NCBI RefSeq assembly: GCF_022399565.1
Contig: NZ_JAJTUT010000005.1
Coordinates: 160,780-224,779 of the forward strand
Reading direction: 5' to 3'
DNA: 64,000 bases
Source of the DNA: Flavobacterium algicola
GTDB taxonomy: Bacteria > Bacteroidota > Bacteroidia > Flavobacteriales > Flavobacteriaceae
Shown: piece after piece, positions 8,720 through 16,414 of the stretch
Layout: every line of letters begins with the position of its first letter
Position numbering within the stretch: position 1 is the stretch's first letter
Notes under the pieces: model-generated
Told to the model about the DNA's origin: nothing
Database searches by the model: none
What the model saw: only the letters and a program-made list of their open reading frames with translations
Translations under genes and position numbers: made by a program

Positions 8720-9469
8720 ATGATGCTCATTCGATATATATCACAGATAGGGAAATATTTCCTTATGCTTAAGGAAATCTTCAACAAGCAAACCAAATGG
8801 TCGGTGATGCGAAACCTTATTTTCAAAGAAATTGACGATTTAATTATTGACTCTCTTGGAATTGTAGCTTTCATCTCTTTCTTTATTGGTGGAGTTGTCG
8901 CAATTCAAACTGCATTAAACTTGACTAATCCTTTAATTCCACAATACTTAATTGGATTTGCTACAAGACAATCTGTTATCCTAGAATTTGCACCTACTTT
9001 TATCTCGGTTATTATGGCGGGAAAAATGGGTTCTTATATTACATCTAGTATTGGAACTATGAGAGTAACAGAGCAGATCGATGCCTTAGAAGTAATGGGT
9101 GTGAATTCAGTTAACTATTTAGTATTCCCAAAAATTATTGCACTTCTATTGTATCCATTTGTAATTGGGATAAGTATGTTCCTTGGTATATTTGGTGGAT
9201 GGATGGCAAGTGCATATGGCGGATTCACTACAAGTGAAGCTTTTATAGAAGGCGCTCAAATGGATTTTATTCCTTTCCATATTGCTTACGCTTTTATTAA
9301 AACGATAATATTTGCAATGTTATTGGCAACTATACCATCATTTCACGGTTACTATATGAAAGGTGGAGCGCTAGAAGTAGGAAAAGCAAGTACGGTAGCC
9401 TTTGTATGGACTTCGGTTTGTATCATACTATTTAACTACATATTAACCCAAATGCTATTAGGATCATGA
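8720..9469 (+). CDS. mlaE: MlaE-type ABC transporter permease
   Basis: A 249-residue permease of the MlaE/Ttg2B family, part of an inner-membrane machine that moves phospholipids between the two membranes of the envelope. Five or so hydrophobic segments are visible, beginning about residue 45. The conserved cytoplasmic block MAGKMGSYITSSIGTMRVTE, followed by QIDALEVMGVNSVNYLV, is the family signature that docks onto the ATPase. The ATPase gene overlaps by four bases (ATGA at 9466-9469), so the two are translationally coupled. An ATG at 8723 is an equally possible start. No MCE-domain substrate-binding gene (mlaD) follows; the next gene is convergent, so the third subunit must be encoded elsewhere. 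Confidence 0.9.
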   Translation: MMLIRYISQIGKYFLMLKEIFNKQTKWSVMRNLIFKEIDDLIIDSLGIVAFISFFIGGVVAIQTALNLTNPLIPQYLIGFATRQSVILEFAPTFISVIMAGKMGSYITSSIGTMRVTEQIDALEVMGVNSVNYLVFPKIIALLLYPFVIGISMFLGIFGGWMASAYGGFTTSEAFIEGAQMDFIPFHIAYAFIKTIIFAMLLATIPSFHGYYMKGGALEVGKASTVAFVWTSVCIILFNYILTQMLLGS

Positions 9470-10227
9470 TAGAAGTAAAAAACATAGAGAAGTCATTTGG
9501 AGAGAATAAAATTTTAAAAGGTATCTCAACGATATTCGAAACCGGAAAAACAAATCTTATTATAGGGCAAAGTGGTTCTGGAAAAACAGTATTATTGAAA
9601 AGTCTTTTGGGTATTCATACACCTGAGGCTGGTCAAATATGTTTTGACGGTCGAGTATATTCTGACTTAGAAGATGATGAGAAGCGCGAATTACGTACCG
9701 AAATCGGGATGGTATTTCAAGGTAGTGCCTTATTTGACTCTATGACTGTTGCTGAAAATGTTGGTTTTCCCTTAAAAATGTTCACCAAAGACGATAAAGC
9801 AAAAATAGCAGAGAGAGTAGAATTTGTATTGAAAAGAGTAAACTTAATTGATGCGCATAAAAAACTCCCTTCTGAAATTTCTGGAGGAATGCAAAAGCGT
9901 GTAGCTATAGCCCGAGCCATTGTTAACCGTCCAAAATACTTATTTTGTGATGAGCCTAATTCTGGACTTGATCCAAATACATCTATTCTTATTGACAACC
10001 TCATCAAGGAAATTACTGAGGAATACGAAATTACTACAGTTATAAACACACACGATATGAACTCGGTTATGGAAATTGGTGATAATATCTTATTCCTAAA
10101 AGACGGACTAAAAGAGTGGCAAGGTAATAAAGAAGAAATATTCTACACCGATAATGAAGCTGTTACAGCATTCGTATATTCCTCAAATTTATTCAAAAAG
10201 GTTAGAGAAGCACATCTAAAAGGATAA
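9466..10227 (+). CDS. mlaF: MlaF-type ABC transporter ATP-binding protein
   Basis: A 253-residue ABC ATPase that powers the MlaE-type permease encoded immediately upstream. Walker A is GQSGSGKT at residues 34-41, the signature is ISGGMQKRVAIARA (the SGGMQKR form is characteristic of MlaF), and Walker B is YLFCDEPNSGLDP. The start codon overlaps the permease stop in ATGA. A hairpin terminator follows within about 35 bases, closing a two-gene unit. Known MlaF proteins support retrograde or anterograde phospholipid transport that preserves outer-membrane asymmetry; direction cannot be read from sequence. Confidence 0.9.
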   Translation: MIEVKNIEKSFGENKILKGISTIFETGKTNLIIGQSGSGKTVLLKSLLGIHTPEAGQICFDGRVYSDLEDDEKRELRTEIGMVFQGSALFDSMTVAENVGFPLKMFTKDDKAKIAERVEFVLKRVNLIDAHKKLPSEISGGMQKRVAIARAIVNRPKYLFCDEPNSGLDPNTSILIDNLIKEITEEYEITTVINTHDMNSVMEIGDNILFLKDGLKEWQGNKEEIFYTDNEAVTAFVYSSNLFKKVREAHLKG

Positions 10228-10258
10228 TTTAGAATACAATTTGACAAAAAATAGTAAG

Positions 10259-10295
10259 AAGTACAGTACGCATTTGCAACTGTACTTTTTTTTTG
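10259..10295 (+). terminator. rho-independent terminator of the mlaEF-like pair
   Basis: AAGTACAGT and ACTGTACTT form a 9-bp stem followed by a long T run. The convergent DUF445 gene ends 37 bases further on. Confidence 0.85.
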
Positions 10296-10331
10296 TCTTT
10301 TTTTTTCGAATGTTTATAAACGCTCAAATAC

Positions 10332-11609
10332 TTATTCGAATAATAATTTAATCGATGCGATTACCACTCCAACTAGTCCCCCTACGACTGCACCGTTGAG
10401 TCGAATATATTGTAAATCATTACCAACTTTATCTTCGATTTGCGCAACTAGCTCTTTGTTGTCAAGCTTAGCAAGACTGTTTCGTACCATACTCCCTATT
10501 TCGCCATGATATTCCGTCATTAAATGCGAAACCGTACCCTTTATCCAATTGTCTATTTTTTGTTGCGTCTCAGGAGAGTTTTCTAAGTCCAGCAGGATAG
10601 CATTCAATTTATTGATAACATATTGCATTAATGGTGTATCATCATTTTCCAATTGGTTTGCAAGCGTATTTTTAAAACGCACAAGAAGATTCTGAATTAC
10701 ATCGTCGGTCTCCGCATTCTGAGTAAAGCCATTTATGAAATTATCAATCATTTTACTGCTGGATTCATCTCCAGAAGTCAACTTACTTGCAAAACCTAGA
10801 ATCCACTGATCGAATTCTGCACGTATTGGATGTTCAGGATTTGATTGGGCTTCGACAATAAATTCATTTGCTTTCTGCAAAAGATCATCTGCAATTAGCT
10901 CCAAATCAATTCCGCCTGTAGTTTCTGCCAAATAAATAGTGAATTTCTTCAACATACTCTTTTTACTATATTCCGCAGTTGCAAATTGCAGTTTGTCTAG
11001 TAATAAGTTTCTAGTCTCGGGATTTTCAATCGCTTTTGAACTAGCTTGAATCATAAGATCCCATATTTGGTTATGGTCTCCATTTTTAATTGATTTTGCT
11101 AGCCATTCTCCTAATACACTTGCCAAGTTCAGTTCTTTCACCTGATTTAAAAACATCTTCTTTAAGCTCGAACCCAAGTTAGGATTGTCTAATTCGTTGG
11201 CGAGTTTTAAAACTATTTTTTTTATAACTTCTAAAATTCTTTTTTGATTGTCCTCTTTCTTTAGAAACAGAATGACTTTTTCGGATAGATTAATCTCACT
11301 CAGTTTCTCAGAAATAACTTCTGAAGAAAGCCATTTATTGGTTACCAGATCTACAATGCCCTCTGTAAGTTTGTCTCTGTTTTTAGCAATAATGTTGGTA
11401 TGTTTTTTCACAAAAGGAATCGGAATTTCACGAAATAAGGCACTCACTGCAAACCAATCAGCAAATCCACCAATCGTTGCCGCTTCAAAACCAGCGATCA
11501 CAATTTTCCAACCTGGATTTGAAAGGACTTGAAGACGCGTCAATAACTCAAACAAGACTAAACCTGAGAAAGCAATTATTAATGATAGGGTTCCTAAATT
11601 ATTTTTCAT
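10332..11609 (-). CDS. DUF445 family membrane protein
   Basis: A 425-residue DUF445 (YjiN-like) protein. It has a hydrophobic N-terminal segment (about residues 6-26) and the family block AATIGGFADWFAVSALFRE (about 44-62), then a long, largely helical middle region, and a hydrophobic C-terminus containing LNGAVVGGLVGVVIASIKLL. The block IPFVKKHTNIIAKNRDKL is also typical. Function of the family is not established; location at the inner membrane is inferred from the two terminal segments. It is convergent with the mlaEF-like pair and followed upstream by an SprT-like gene 75 bases away on the same strand. Confidence 0.85.
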   Translation of the reverse strand: MKNNLGTLSLIIAFSGLVLFELLTRLQVLSNPGWKIVIAGFEAATIGGFADWFAVSALFREIPIPFVKKHTNIIAKNRDKLTEGIVDLVTNKWLSSEVISEKLSEINLSEKVILFLKKEDNQKRILEVIKKIVLKLANELDNPNLGSSLKKMFLNQVKELNLASVLGEWLAKSIKNGDHNQIWDLMIQASSKAIENPETRNLLLDKLQFATAEYSKKSMLKKFTIYLAETTGGIDLELIADDLLQKANEFIVEAQSNPEHPIRAEFDQWILGFASKLTSGDESSSKMIDNFINGFTQNAETDDVIQNLLVRFKNTLANQLENDDTPLMQYVINKLNAILLDLENSPETQQKIDNWIKGTVSHLMTEYHGEIGSMVRNSLAKLDNKELVAQIEDKVGNDLQYIRLNGAVVGGLVGVVIASIKLLFE

Positions 11610-11684
11610 TTTTAAAAGATCTACTTTTTTTTATTATAAAGCAGGAATTATTTAATTATTAGACACAATTTACATCTGAAGAAA

Positions 11685-12287
11685 TTAAGCTTGAATAATT
11701 TCAACTTCGGCATTTGGGTTGAAAAGATATGTTTTGCCAGAACTTATTTCGATACATTCAAAACGCTTGGTCCGAACGGCAATCTTCTTGAAGACCTTAC
11801 CATTTTTAATTCGGAACACCGTACCATAGGGTATTTCGAAAACATAATTTACATTGTCTTTTTGTTTATCGAACTGCTTTAAAGCCAAAGATAAAGTTGT
11901 ATCAGTATCACTACTCGCAGATGGGTTTCGAAAATGTCTCGCAAGTAACGGTAATAATTGTTTAGGAAAAATCTCTGGTCGAATGTAGGGTACCATCAAC
12001 TGTTGAAAAGTATGTTTCCACTCATTACCATGCGGCTTAATATTTCGACCAAATTTTTCGAATGCAACCAAGTGAGCGATTTCGTGAATGAGGGTGATCA
12101 AAAAACGAAAGGGATTTAAACTTCCATTTACGGTGATCTCGTGTTTTCCACTTAATGCCTTCCGGTAATCACCGTGTCGCGTAGCGCGCTCGTTTACAAT
12201 TTTTAAATGGACACCATGTGTCACAATCAACTCAAAAACTGGCTTGACTGCAAAATCAGGAATGTATTTGGATAACGTTTCTTCCAA
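11685..12287 (-). CDS. SprT-like zinc metalloprotease domain protein
   Basis: A 200-residue protein with an SprT-type zincin motif: H68-E69-x-x-H72 in LIHEIAHLVAF, and a likely third ligand H86 in IKPHGNEWK. This layout is shared with bacterial SprT and the eukaryotic Spartan/SPRTN proteases that digest DNA-protein crosslinks, but the bacterial function is not settled. The C-terminal half (about 130-200) is beta-rich and lacks an obvious cysteine zinc finger. The protein is probably cytoplasmic, since no signal peptide is seen. It sits 23 bases downstream of an SDR gene in the same direction, so the two are probably cotranscribed. Confidence 0.8.
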   Translation of the reverse strand: MEETLSKYIPDFAVKPVFELIVTHGVHLKIVNERATRHGDYRKALSGKHEITVNGSLNPFRFLITLIHEIAHLVAFEKFGRNIKPHGNEWKHTFQQLMVPYIRPEIFPKQLLPLLARHFRNPSASSDTDTTLSLALKQFDKQKDNVNYVFEIPYGTVFRIKNGKVFKKIAVRTKRFECIEISSGKTYLFNPNAEVEIIQA

Positions 12288-12310
12288 AATTTATAATATT
12301 AAAAAAAGTG

Positions 12311-12988
12311 TTAGGGGTTTGACGAAGTAACTTGGATCACTCTTCCGTTAAAGAATTTGTTTCCTGTAAGTGTGAAATCATAAATATAATTAGCAATCTC
12401 TTCTGCCGAAACTGGTGCTTGGTAACCTGGAAAGGCTTCTTCTAACATCTCAGTTTGTACTGCTCCTAAAGCCAATACATTAAATGCTATACCGCGATCT
12501 TTATACTCTTCTGCTAATAATTCTGAGAGTGTAATTACAGCTCCTTTACTAGAGCTATAAGCTGCTAGTCCTGGGAATTTCAAACTTCCTTGAATTCCAC
12601 CCATAGAACTTATAGTTACTACATGACTCCCTTTTTGAAGAAAAGGCAACGCTATTCTCGTTAAATTGGCTACAGCAAAAACATTTACTTTATAAACGCT
12701 CTCAAAATCATTTTGCGATAATTCAAGAAATGGTTTGTTGATCAAACTACCTGCATTATGAATAATAGCATCAATTTTGTCCCAGCTATTATTAATAAAA
12801 TTTGTGACTTTACCCAAATCATCCTCCGTCGATAAATCGACAGACAAACAACTTATATTTTTGTGTTCTAATAATATATGCGGCGTTTTTCTAGAAAGGG
12901 CTAAAACTTGGTGTCCTGCATTAGCAAATTGCAAGGCCAATTCGTAACCAATCCCCCTACTAGTTCCTGTGATAATTATATTCTTCAT
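12311..12988 (-). CDS. short-chain dehydrogenase/reductase
   Basis: A 225-residue classical SDR oxidoreductase. The Rossmann dinucleotide loop is TGTSRGIG at residues 7-14. The NAG block appears in IIHNAGSL, and the catalytic serine, tyrosine and lysine are in TISSMGG and AAYSSSKGA (Y-x-x-x-K). A basic arginine after the glycine loop and SRKT after the second strand favour NADP(H). Substrate cannot be told. A CAAAAATA at 12993-13000 is a perfect minus-strand -7 element placed only four bases before the start codon, which would give an essentially leaderless mRNA. The SprT-like gene follows after 23 bases. Confidence 0.85.
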   Translation of the reverse strand: MKNIIITGTSRGIGYELALQFANAGHQVLALSRKTPHILLEHKNISCLSVDLSTEDDLGKVTNFINNSWDKIDAIIHNAGSLINKPFLELSQNDFESVYKVNVFAVANLTRIALPFLQKGSHVVTISSMGGIQGSLKFPGLAAYSSSKGAVITLSELLAEEYKDRGIAFNVLALGAVQTEMLEEAFPGYQAPVSAEEIANYIYDFTLTGNKFFNGRVIQVTSSNP

Positions 12989-12992
12989 CTAA

Positions 12993-13000
12993 CAAAAATA
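12993..13000 (-). promoter_or_regulatory. candidate -7 element giving a leaderless SDR transcript
   Basis: On the minus strand this reads TATTTTTG, matching TAnnTTTG. Transcription would begin at about 12989, one base before the ATG at 12988. Confidence 0.35.
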
Positions 13001-13049
13001 CACAAAATGATTTAATCTAAAGTGAATTTATTACCGAGTATCTAAGTCC

Positions 13050-13706
13050 TTATGACACTTTAGCTTTCTTAAAATAATATTTTGTATATACTTTATAAAT
13101 TTGAAAAATGGCCATTATTACAAATAGAGCAGGCAAAATTATTGGGATAATATAATCAGTCAAAAAACTAACTTCTTTTGCTATTTTACCCAAAAAGTAA
13201 ATAACTAGCAACATTCCGCAAAAAACGCCAACCATTGTACCGCCTACATAGTAAAACTTAAGACCATTGTTAACTTCAATATATTTTTTATTGATAAAAT
13301 AAAGATGAAATACCAGCCAAAACGGAATCTGCAAGAAGTTTAGACTGTTTAAAAAAGCGCCTACCCAAAAAATGGGCCAGCCATGATAGCTTTCTAAATA
13401 GCCACCACCGTGAGCAGGATCACCAGTATGATTGTAAAAAATATAAGCAATGATCAAGAAAAAGAAAATTCCAAAAATTTCGATCCATTTCATTAGATTT
13501 TTATTCTGCAGCAATTCATTTACAAAAATTAATGTGTAATAACATACTATAGCCTGGACTAGTATTATACCCAGAATAAATAAGCAGGCACCCTTAAGCC
13601 CTAGTGCACCGTAAACTTCTATACCAACAACATTAAGAAAACCAAGAGGAAGGGAACCAAGGAAGCTTATTGCGAAGCCTACCATTATATTTTTTAAAAT
13701 TTGCAT
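13050..13706 (-). CDS. LysE-type transporter family membrane protein
   Basis: A 218-residue protein with about six membrane segments and the N-terminal pattern of the LysE/RhtB exporters: FAISFLGSLPLGFLNVVGIE, with the conserved glycine-proline turn. Family members export amino acids or related metabolites through the inner membrane. The extended aromatic central region (EIFGIFFFLIIAYIFYNHTG, then GGYLESYHGWPIFWVGAFLN) is like a Bacteroidota-specific branch. The substrate is unknown. It has its own candidate promoter (CAAAGATA at 13744-13751, minus strand) and is separated by 300 bases from the acyl-CoA dehydrogenase gene upstream. Confidence 0.7.
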   Translation of the reverse strand: MQILKNIMVGFAISFLGSLPLGFLNVVGIEVYGALGLKGACLFILGIILVQAIVCYYTLIFVNELLQNKNLMKWIEIFGIFFFLIIAYIFYNHTGDPAHGGGYLESYHGWPIFWVGAFLNSLNFLQIPFWLVFHLYFINKKYIEVNNGLKFYYVGGTMVGVFCGMLLVIYFLGKIAKEVSFLTDYIIPIILPALFVIMAIFQIYKVYTKYYFKKAKVS

Positions 13707-14012
13707 AAATTATTTGTTGACTATAGTGGTGCGTGATATAATGCAAAGATATCTCATGCATTGCGACTTTGTTAGTAAGAATTAAAATATATCACAAATC
13801 ATTATCGTCCTTCTAATTTTCTACAAATGCACTATTTTCTTTACTTGAGTCATATACGCAAAGAAACAACAATTAGATCTCGCTGATTTAAATAGAATTT
13901 TCACTCCTATTAATTATATTCGAATTAGAATTTGCATTTACAGCATCTTTTATACCAAAAATCCATCTCTACCGATGTAAAGATGGATTTCTATTAAACC
14001 GACTAGTTTGTA
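13707..14012 (-). promoter_or_regulatory. intergenic region: lysE-type promoter and acyl-CoA dehydrogenase terminator
   Basis: The 306 bases hold two minus-strand signals. TATCTTTG (13744-13751 read in reverse) is an exact -7 match 38 bases before the LysE-type start. At 13960-13992, AAATCCATCT and AGATGGATTT form a 10-bp terminator stem for the gene ending at 14013. The middle 200 bases are AT-rich with nothing recognised. Confidence 0.55.
13960..13992 (-). terminator. terminator of the acyl-CoA dehydrogenase gene
   Basis: A 10-bp stem (AAATCCATCT / AGATGGATTT) around a 12-base loop starts about 20 bases after the stop codon and is followed on the minus strand by T residues. Confidence 0.7.
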
Positions 14013-15152
14013 TTATGAAATAAGTGTTCTTGAAATCACTATTTTTTGAATCTCAGATGTTCCTTCATATATCTGCGTGATTTTTGCATCGCGCATCATG
14101 CGTTCTACGTGATATTCTGAGACGTAACCATTACCGCCATGTACTTGAACTGCCTCAATCGTAACATCCATAGCCGTTTGCGAAGCAAATAATTTTGCCA
14201 TAGCACCTGATTGAGTAATATCTTGACCTGCATCTTTTTCTACCGCTGCTTTGTAACACAACATTTTGGCAGCCATAATTTGAGTCGCCATATCTGTTAA
14301 TTTGAAAGCAATAGCTTGGTGTTTAAAAATTTCTTTACCAAATGCTTTTCGCTCCTGCGAATATTTTAATGCTAGTTCATAAGCACCAGTCGCAATACCT
14401 AACGCTTGAGCAGCAATTCCGATTCTACCACCATTAAGAACTTCCATGGCAAATTGAAATCCAAAACCATCTACTCCTATTCTATTTTCTTTTGGAACTT
14501 TTACATCATTAAACATCAATGAATGTGTATCTGAACCTCGAATTCCCATTTTCTTTTCTTTCGGACCAATATCAAAACCAGCCCAACCTTTTTCTACAAT
14601 AAAGGCATTGATTCCTTTGTGCCCCTTTTCGATATCTGTCTGCGCCATTACCAAGTAGGTCGATGCAGATGATCCGTTTGTAATCCAATTTTTTGTACCA
14701 TTTAATAAATAATAATCTCCTTTATCTATTGCAGTCGTTTTTTGTGAAGTAGCATCTGAACCAGCTTCTGGCTCTGATAAGCAAAATGCACCTAAAACTT
14801 CCCCTTTGGCAAGAGGAACTAAATATTTTTGTTTTTGTTCTTCACTACAATATTTTTCCATCCCAGCACAAACTAGTGAATTGTTGACAGACATTATAAC
14901 GGCTGCAGAGGCGTCTACCTTTGCCAATTCTACGAGAGCCAACACATATGAAAGATTATCTAAGCCCGCACCTCCATATTCTGGAGCCACAACCATTCCT
15001 AAGAATCCGAGTTCGGCTAACTTCTTGACCTGCTCAGTAGGAAATTTAGAAAACTCATCTCTTTCTATAACTCCTGGCAGTAATTCTGTTTGAGCAAAAT
15101 CGCGAGCCGCTTGTTGAATCATTAACTGTTCTTCTGATAAATTAAAATCCAT
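14013..15152 (-). CDS. acyl-CoA dehydrogenase
   Basis: A 379-residue FAD-dependent acyl-CoA dehydrogenase that introduces the alpha-beta double bond of an acyl-CoA in beta-oxidation or branched-chain amino acid breakdown. Family signatures are present: GAFCLSEPEAGSDA (flavin and substrate binding), QALGIATGAYELALKYSQER, and the C-terminal VQVHGGNGYVSEYHVERMMRD. The catalytic base is E363 in IYEGTSEIQ, the position used by short- and medium-chain enzymes rather than isovaleryl-CoA dehydrogenase. Length is exactly that of short-chain (butyryl-type) enzymes. It is monocistronic, with a terminator downstream and a divergent anmK gene upstream. Chain-length specificity is inferred only. Confidence 0.93.
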   Translation of the reverse strand: MDFNLSEEQLMIQQAARDFAQTELLPGVIERDEFSKFPTEQVKKLAELGFLGMVVAPEYGGAGLDNLSYVLALVELAKVDASAAVIMSVNNSLVCAGMEKYCSEEQKQKYLVPLAKGEVLGAFCLSEPEAGSDATSQKTTAIDKGDYYLLNGTKNWITNGSSASTYLVMAQTDIEKGHKGINAFIVEKGWAGFDIGPKEKKMGIRGSDTHSLMFNDVKVPKENRIGVDGFGFQFAMEVLNGGRIGIAAQALGIATGAYELALKYSQERKAFGKEIFKHQAIAFKLTDMATQIMAAKMLCYKAAVEKDAGQDITQSGAMAKLFASQTAMDVTIEAVQVHGGNGYVSEYHVERMMRDAKITQIYEGTSEIQKIVISRTLIS

Positions 15153-15268
15153 ATATTGATATAATTATTGAATGGTACAATGCTTTATAAATAATTTTCA
15201 AAGTTTCTAAAATAGAATCCTTAAATTTACCCTATAGAAAATTACTCTATTTATATGACTTAAACAAC

Positions 15269-15280
15269 TATGCATGCATA
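15269..15280. promoter_or_regulatory. palindromic operator candidate upstream of anmK
   Basis: TATGCATGCATA, a perfect palindrome, ends 22 bases before the anmK start. With the left flank AACAAC it matches the sequence in front of the KAS III gene (5793-5810) at 17 of 18 positions. The close placement would let a bound protein block the anmK promoter. Confidence 0.4.
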
Positions 15281-15302
15281 TAATTTTTAAAACACATTTC
15301 AT

Positions 15303-16373
15303 ATGACCAAAAAAGATAACTATCATGTATTAGGCGTTATGTCTGGCACCTCGCTTGACGGTGTCGACTTGGCTCAAATACATTTTACGATAATAGATAA
15401 TCAATGGAGTTTTGATATTATTCAAAGTGAAACCATTGCTTATAATGGCTCTTGGCTATCAATTTTAAAAAATGCAGTCACTTTCTCCCATGGGCAGATA
15501 CAGGAACTGAATCGAGATTACACGCAGTTACTCTCTTCGATAATTCTCAACTTTGTAAGCAAGCATAAGATTGAGAACTTAGATGCGATATGCTCCCACG
15601 GACATACAATTTTACACCAACCTCAAGATGGTTTTACATTGCAGATAGGCAATTTGCCCGAAATCGCAAATCTACTGCAGCAAACTGTCGTATGTGACTT
15701 TAGAGTTCAAGATATAAAACTCGGTGGTCAGGGTGCTCCTCTAGTTCCTATTGGTGACCAAATCCTTTTTTCGAGTTATAATTACTGTATGAACTTAGGA
15801 GGTTTCTCTAATGTATCATTTGCAGAAAATGGAAAACGTATCGCTTTTGACATTTCTCCCGTAAACACGATTTTAAACTTTTATGCCAATAAATTGAATT
15901 TAGAATACGATGATAAAGGAGCCATTGCAAGAACAGGTGAAGTAGATCAATTATTATTAGAGCAGTTAAATGCTTTAGAATTTTATCAAAAAAAACATCC
16001 GAAGTCATTAGGATTTGAATTTGTGAAAGAAGTAGTGTTACCTATCATGGAATCATTTGACATTTCGATCAAAAATAAATTAGCGACCTTTATTGAGCAT
16101 GTTGCTACTCAAACGGCTCATGCCCTACCAAAAAAATCAGGAACACTTTTGGCGACGGGCGGAGGTGCTTATAACGAATATTTAATAGAAAGAATTCAAC
16201 ATCATTTACCAAAATTGCAAATTATCATACCCGAAAATAAAATTTTAGAATACAAGGAGGCAGTGATATTTGCTTTATTAGGAGTATTAAAACTCAGAGA
16301 TGAAGTAAATGTCTTAAGCAGTGTAACAGGGGCTTCAAGAGATCATAGTTCAGGAATCATTTACCCTATATAA
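15303..16373 (+). CDS. anmK: anhydro-N-acetylmuramic acid kinase
   Basis: A 356-residue AnmK that phosphorylates and opens 1,6-anhydro-N-acetylmuramic acid recovered from peptidoglycan turnover, giving MurNAc-6-phosphate. Family blocks are clear: LGVMSGTSLDGVDLA at the N-terminus (phosphate-binding), SHGHTILHQP, GQGAPLVPIGDQ with the catalytic aspartate, MNLGGFSNVSF, AFDISPVN, and LLATGGGAYNEYL near the C-terminus. Length is normal. No murQ or transporter gene is adjacent, so the recycling pathway is dispersed. It is monocistronic, read divergently from the acyl-CoA dehydrogenase, with a palindromic motif 22 bases before the start and a strong terminator after the stop. Confidence 0.95.
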   Translation: MTKKDNYHVLGVMSGTSLDGVDLAQIHFTIIDNQWSFDIIQSETIAYNGSWLSILKNAVTFSHGQIQELNRDYTQLLSSIILNFVSKHKIENLDAICSHGHTILHQPQDGFTLQIGNLPEIANLLQQTVVCDFRVQDIKLGGQGAPLVPIGDQILFSSYNYCMNLGGFSNVSFAENGKRIAFDISPVNTILNFYANKLNLEYDDKGAIARTGEVDQLLLEQLNALEFYQKKHPKSLGFEFVKEVVLPIMESFDISIKNKLATFIEHVATQTAHALPKKSGTLLATGGGAYNEYLIERIQHHLPKLQIIIPENKILEYKEAVIFALLGVLKLRDEVNVLSSVTGASRDHSSGIIYPI

Positions 16374-16411
16374 TAAAACAGGCTGTCTACAAAGACAGCC
16401 TGTTTTTATTT
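16374..16411. terminator. bidirectional terminator between anmK and the TonB receptor gene
   Basis: AAACAGGCTGTCT and AGACAGCCTGTTT form a perfect 13-bp stem with a 4-base loop, flanked by A and T runs, so it can serve both convergent genes. Confidence 0.9.
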
Positions 16412-16414
16412 TTA

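Noticed and set aside
9717..10049. 110-codon open frame opposite mlaF
   Set aside because: Antisense shadow of a well-conserved ABC ATPase gene.
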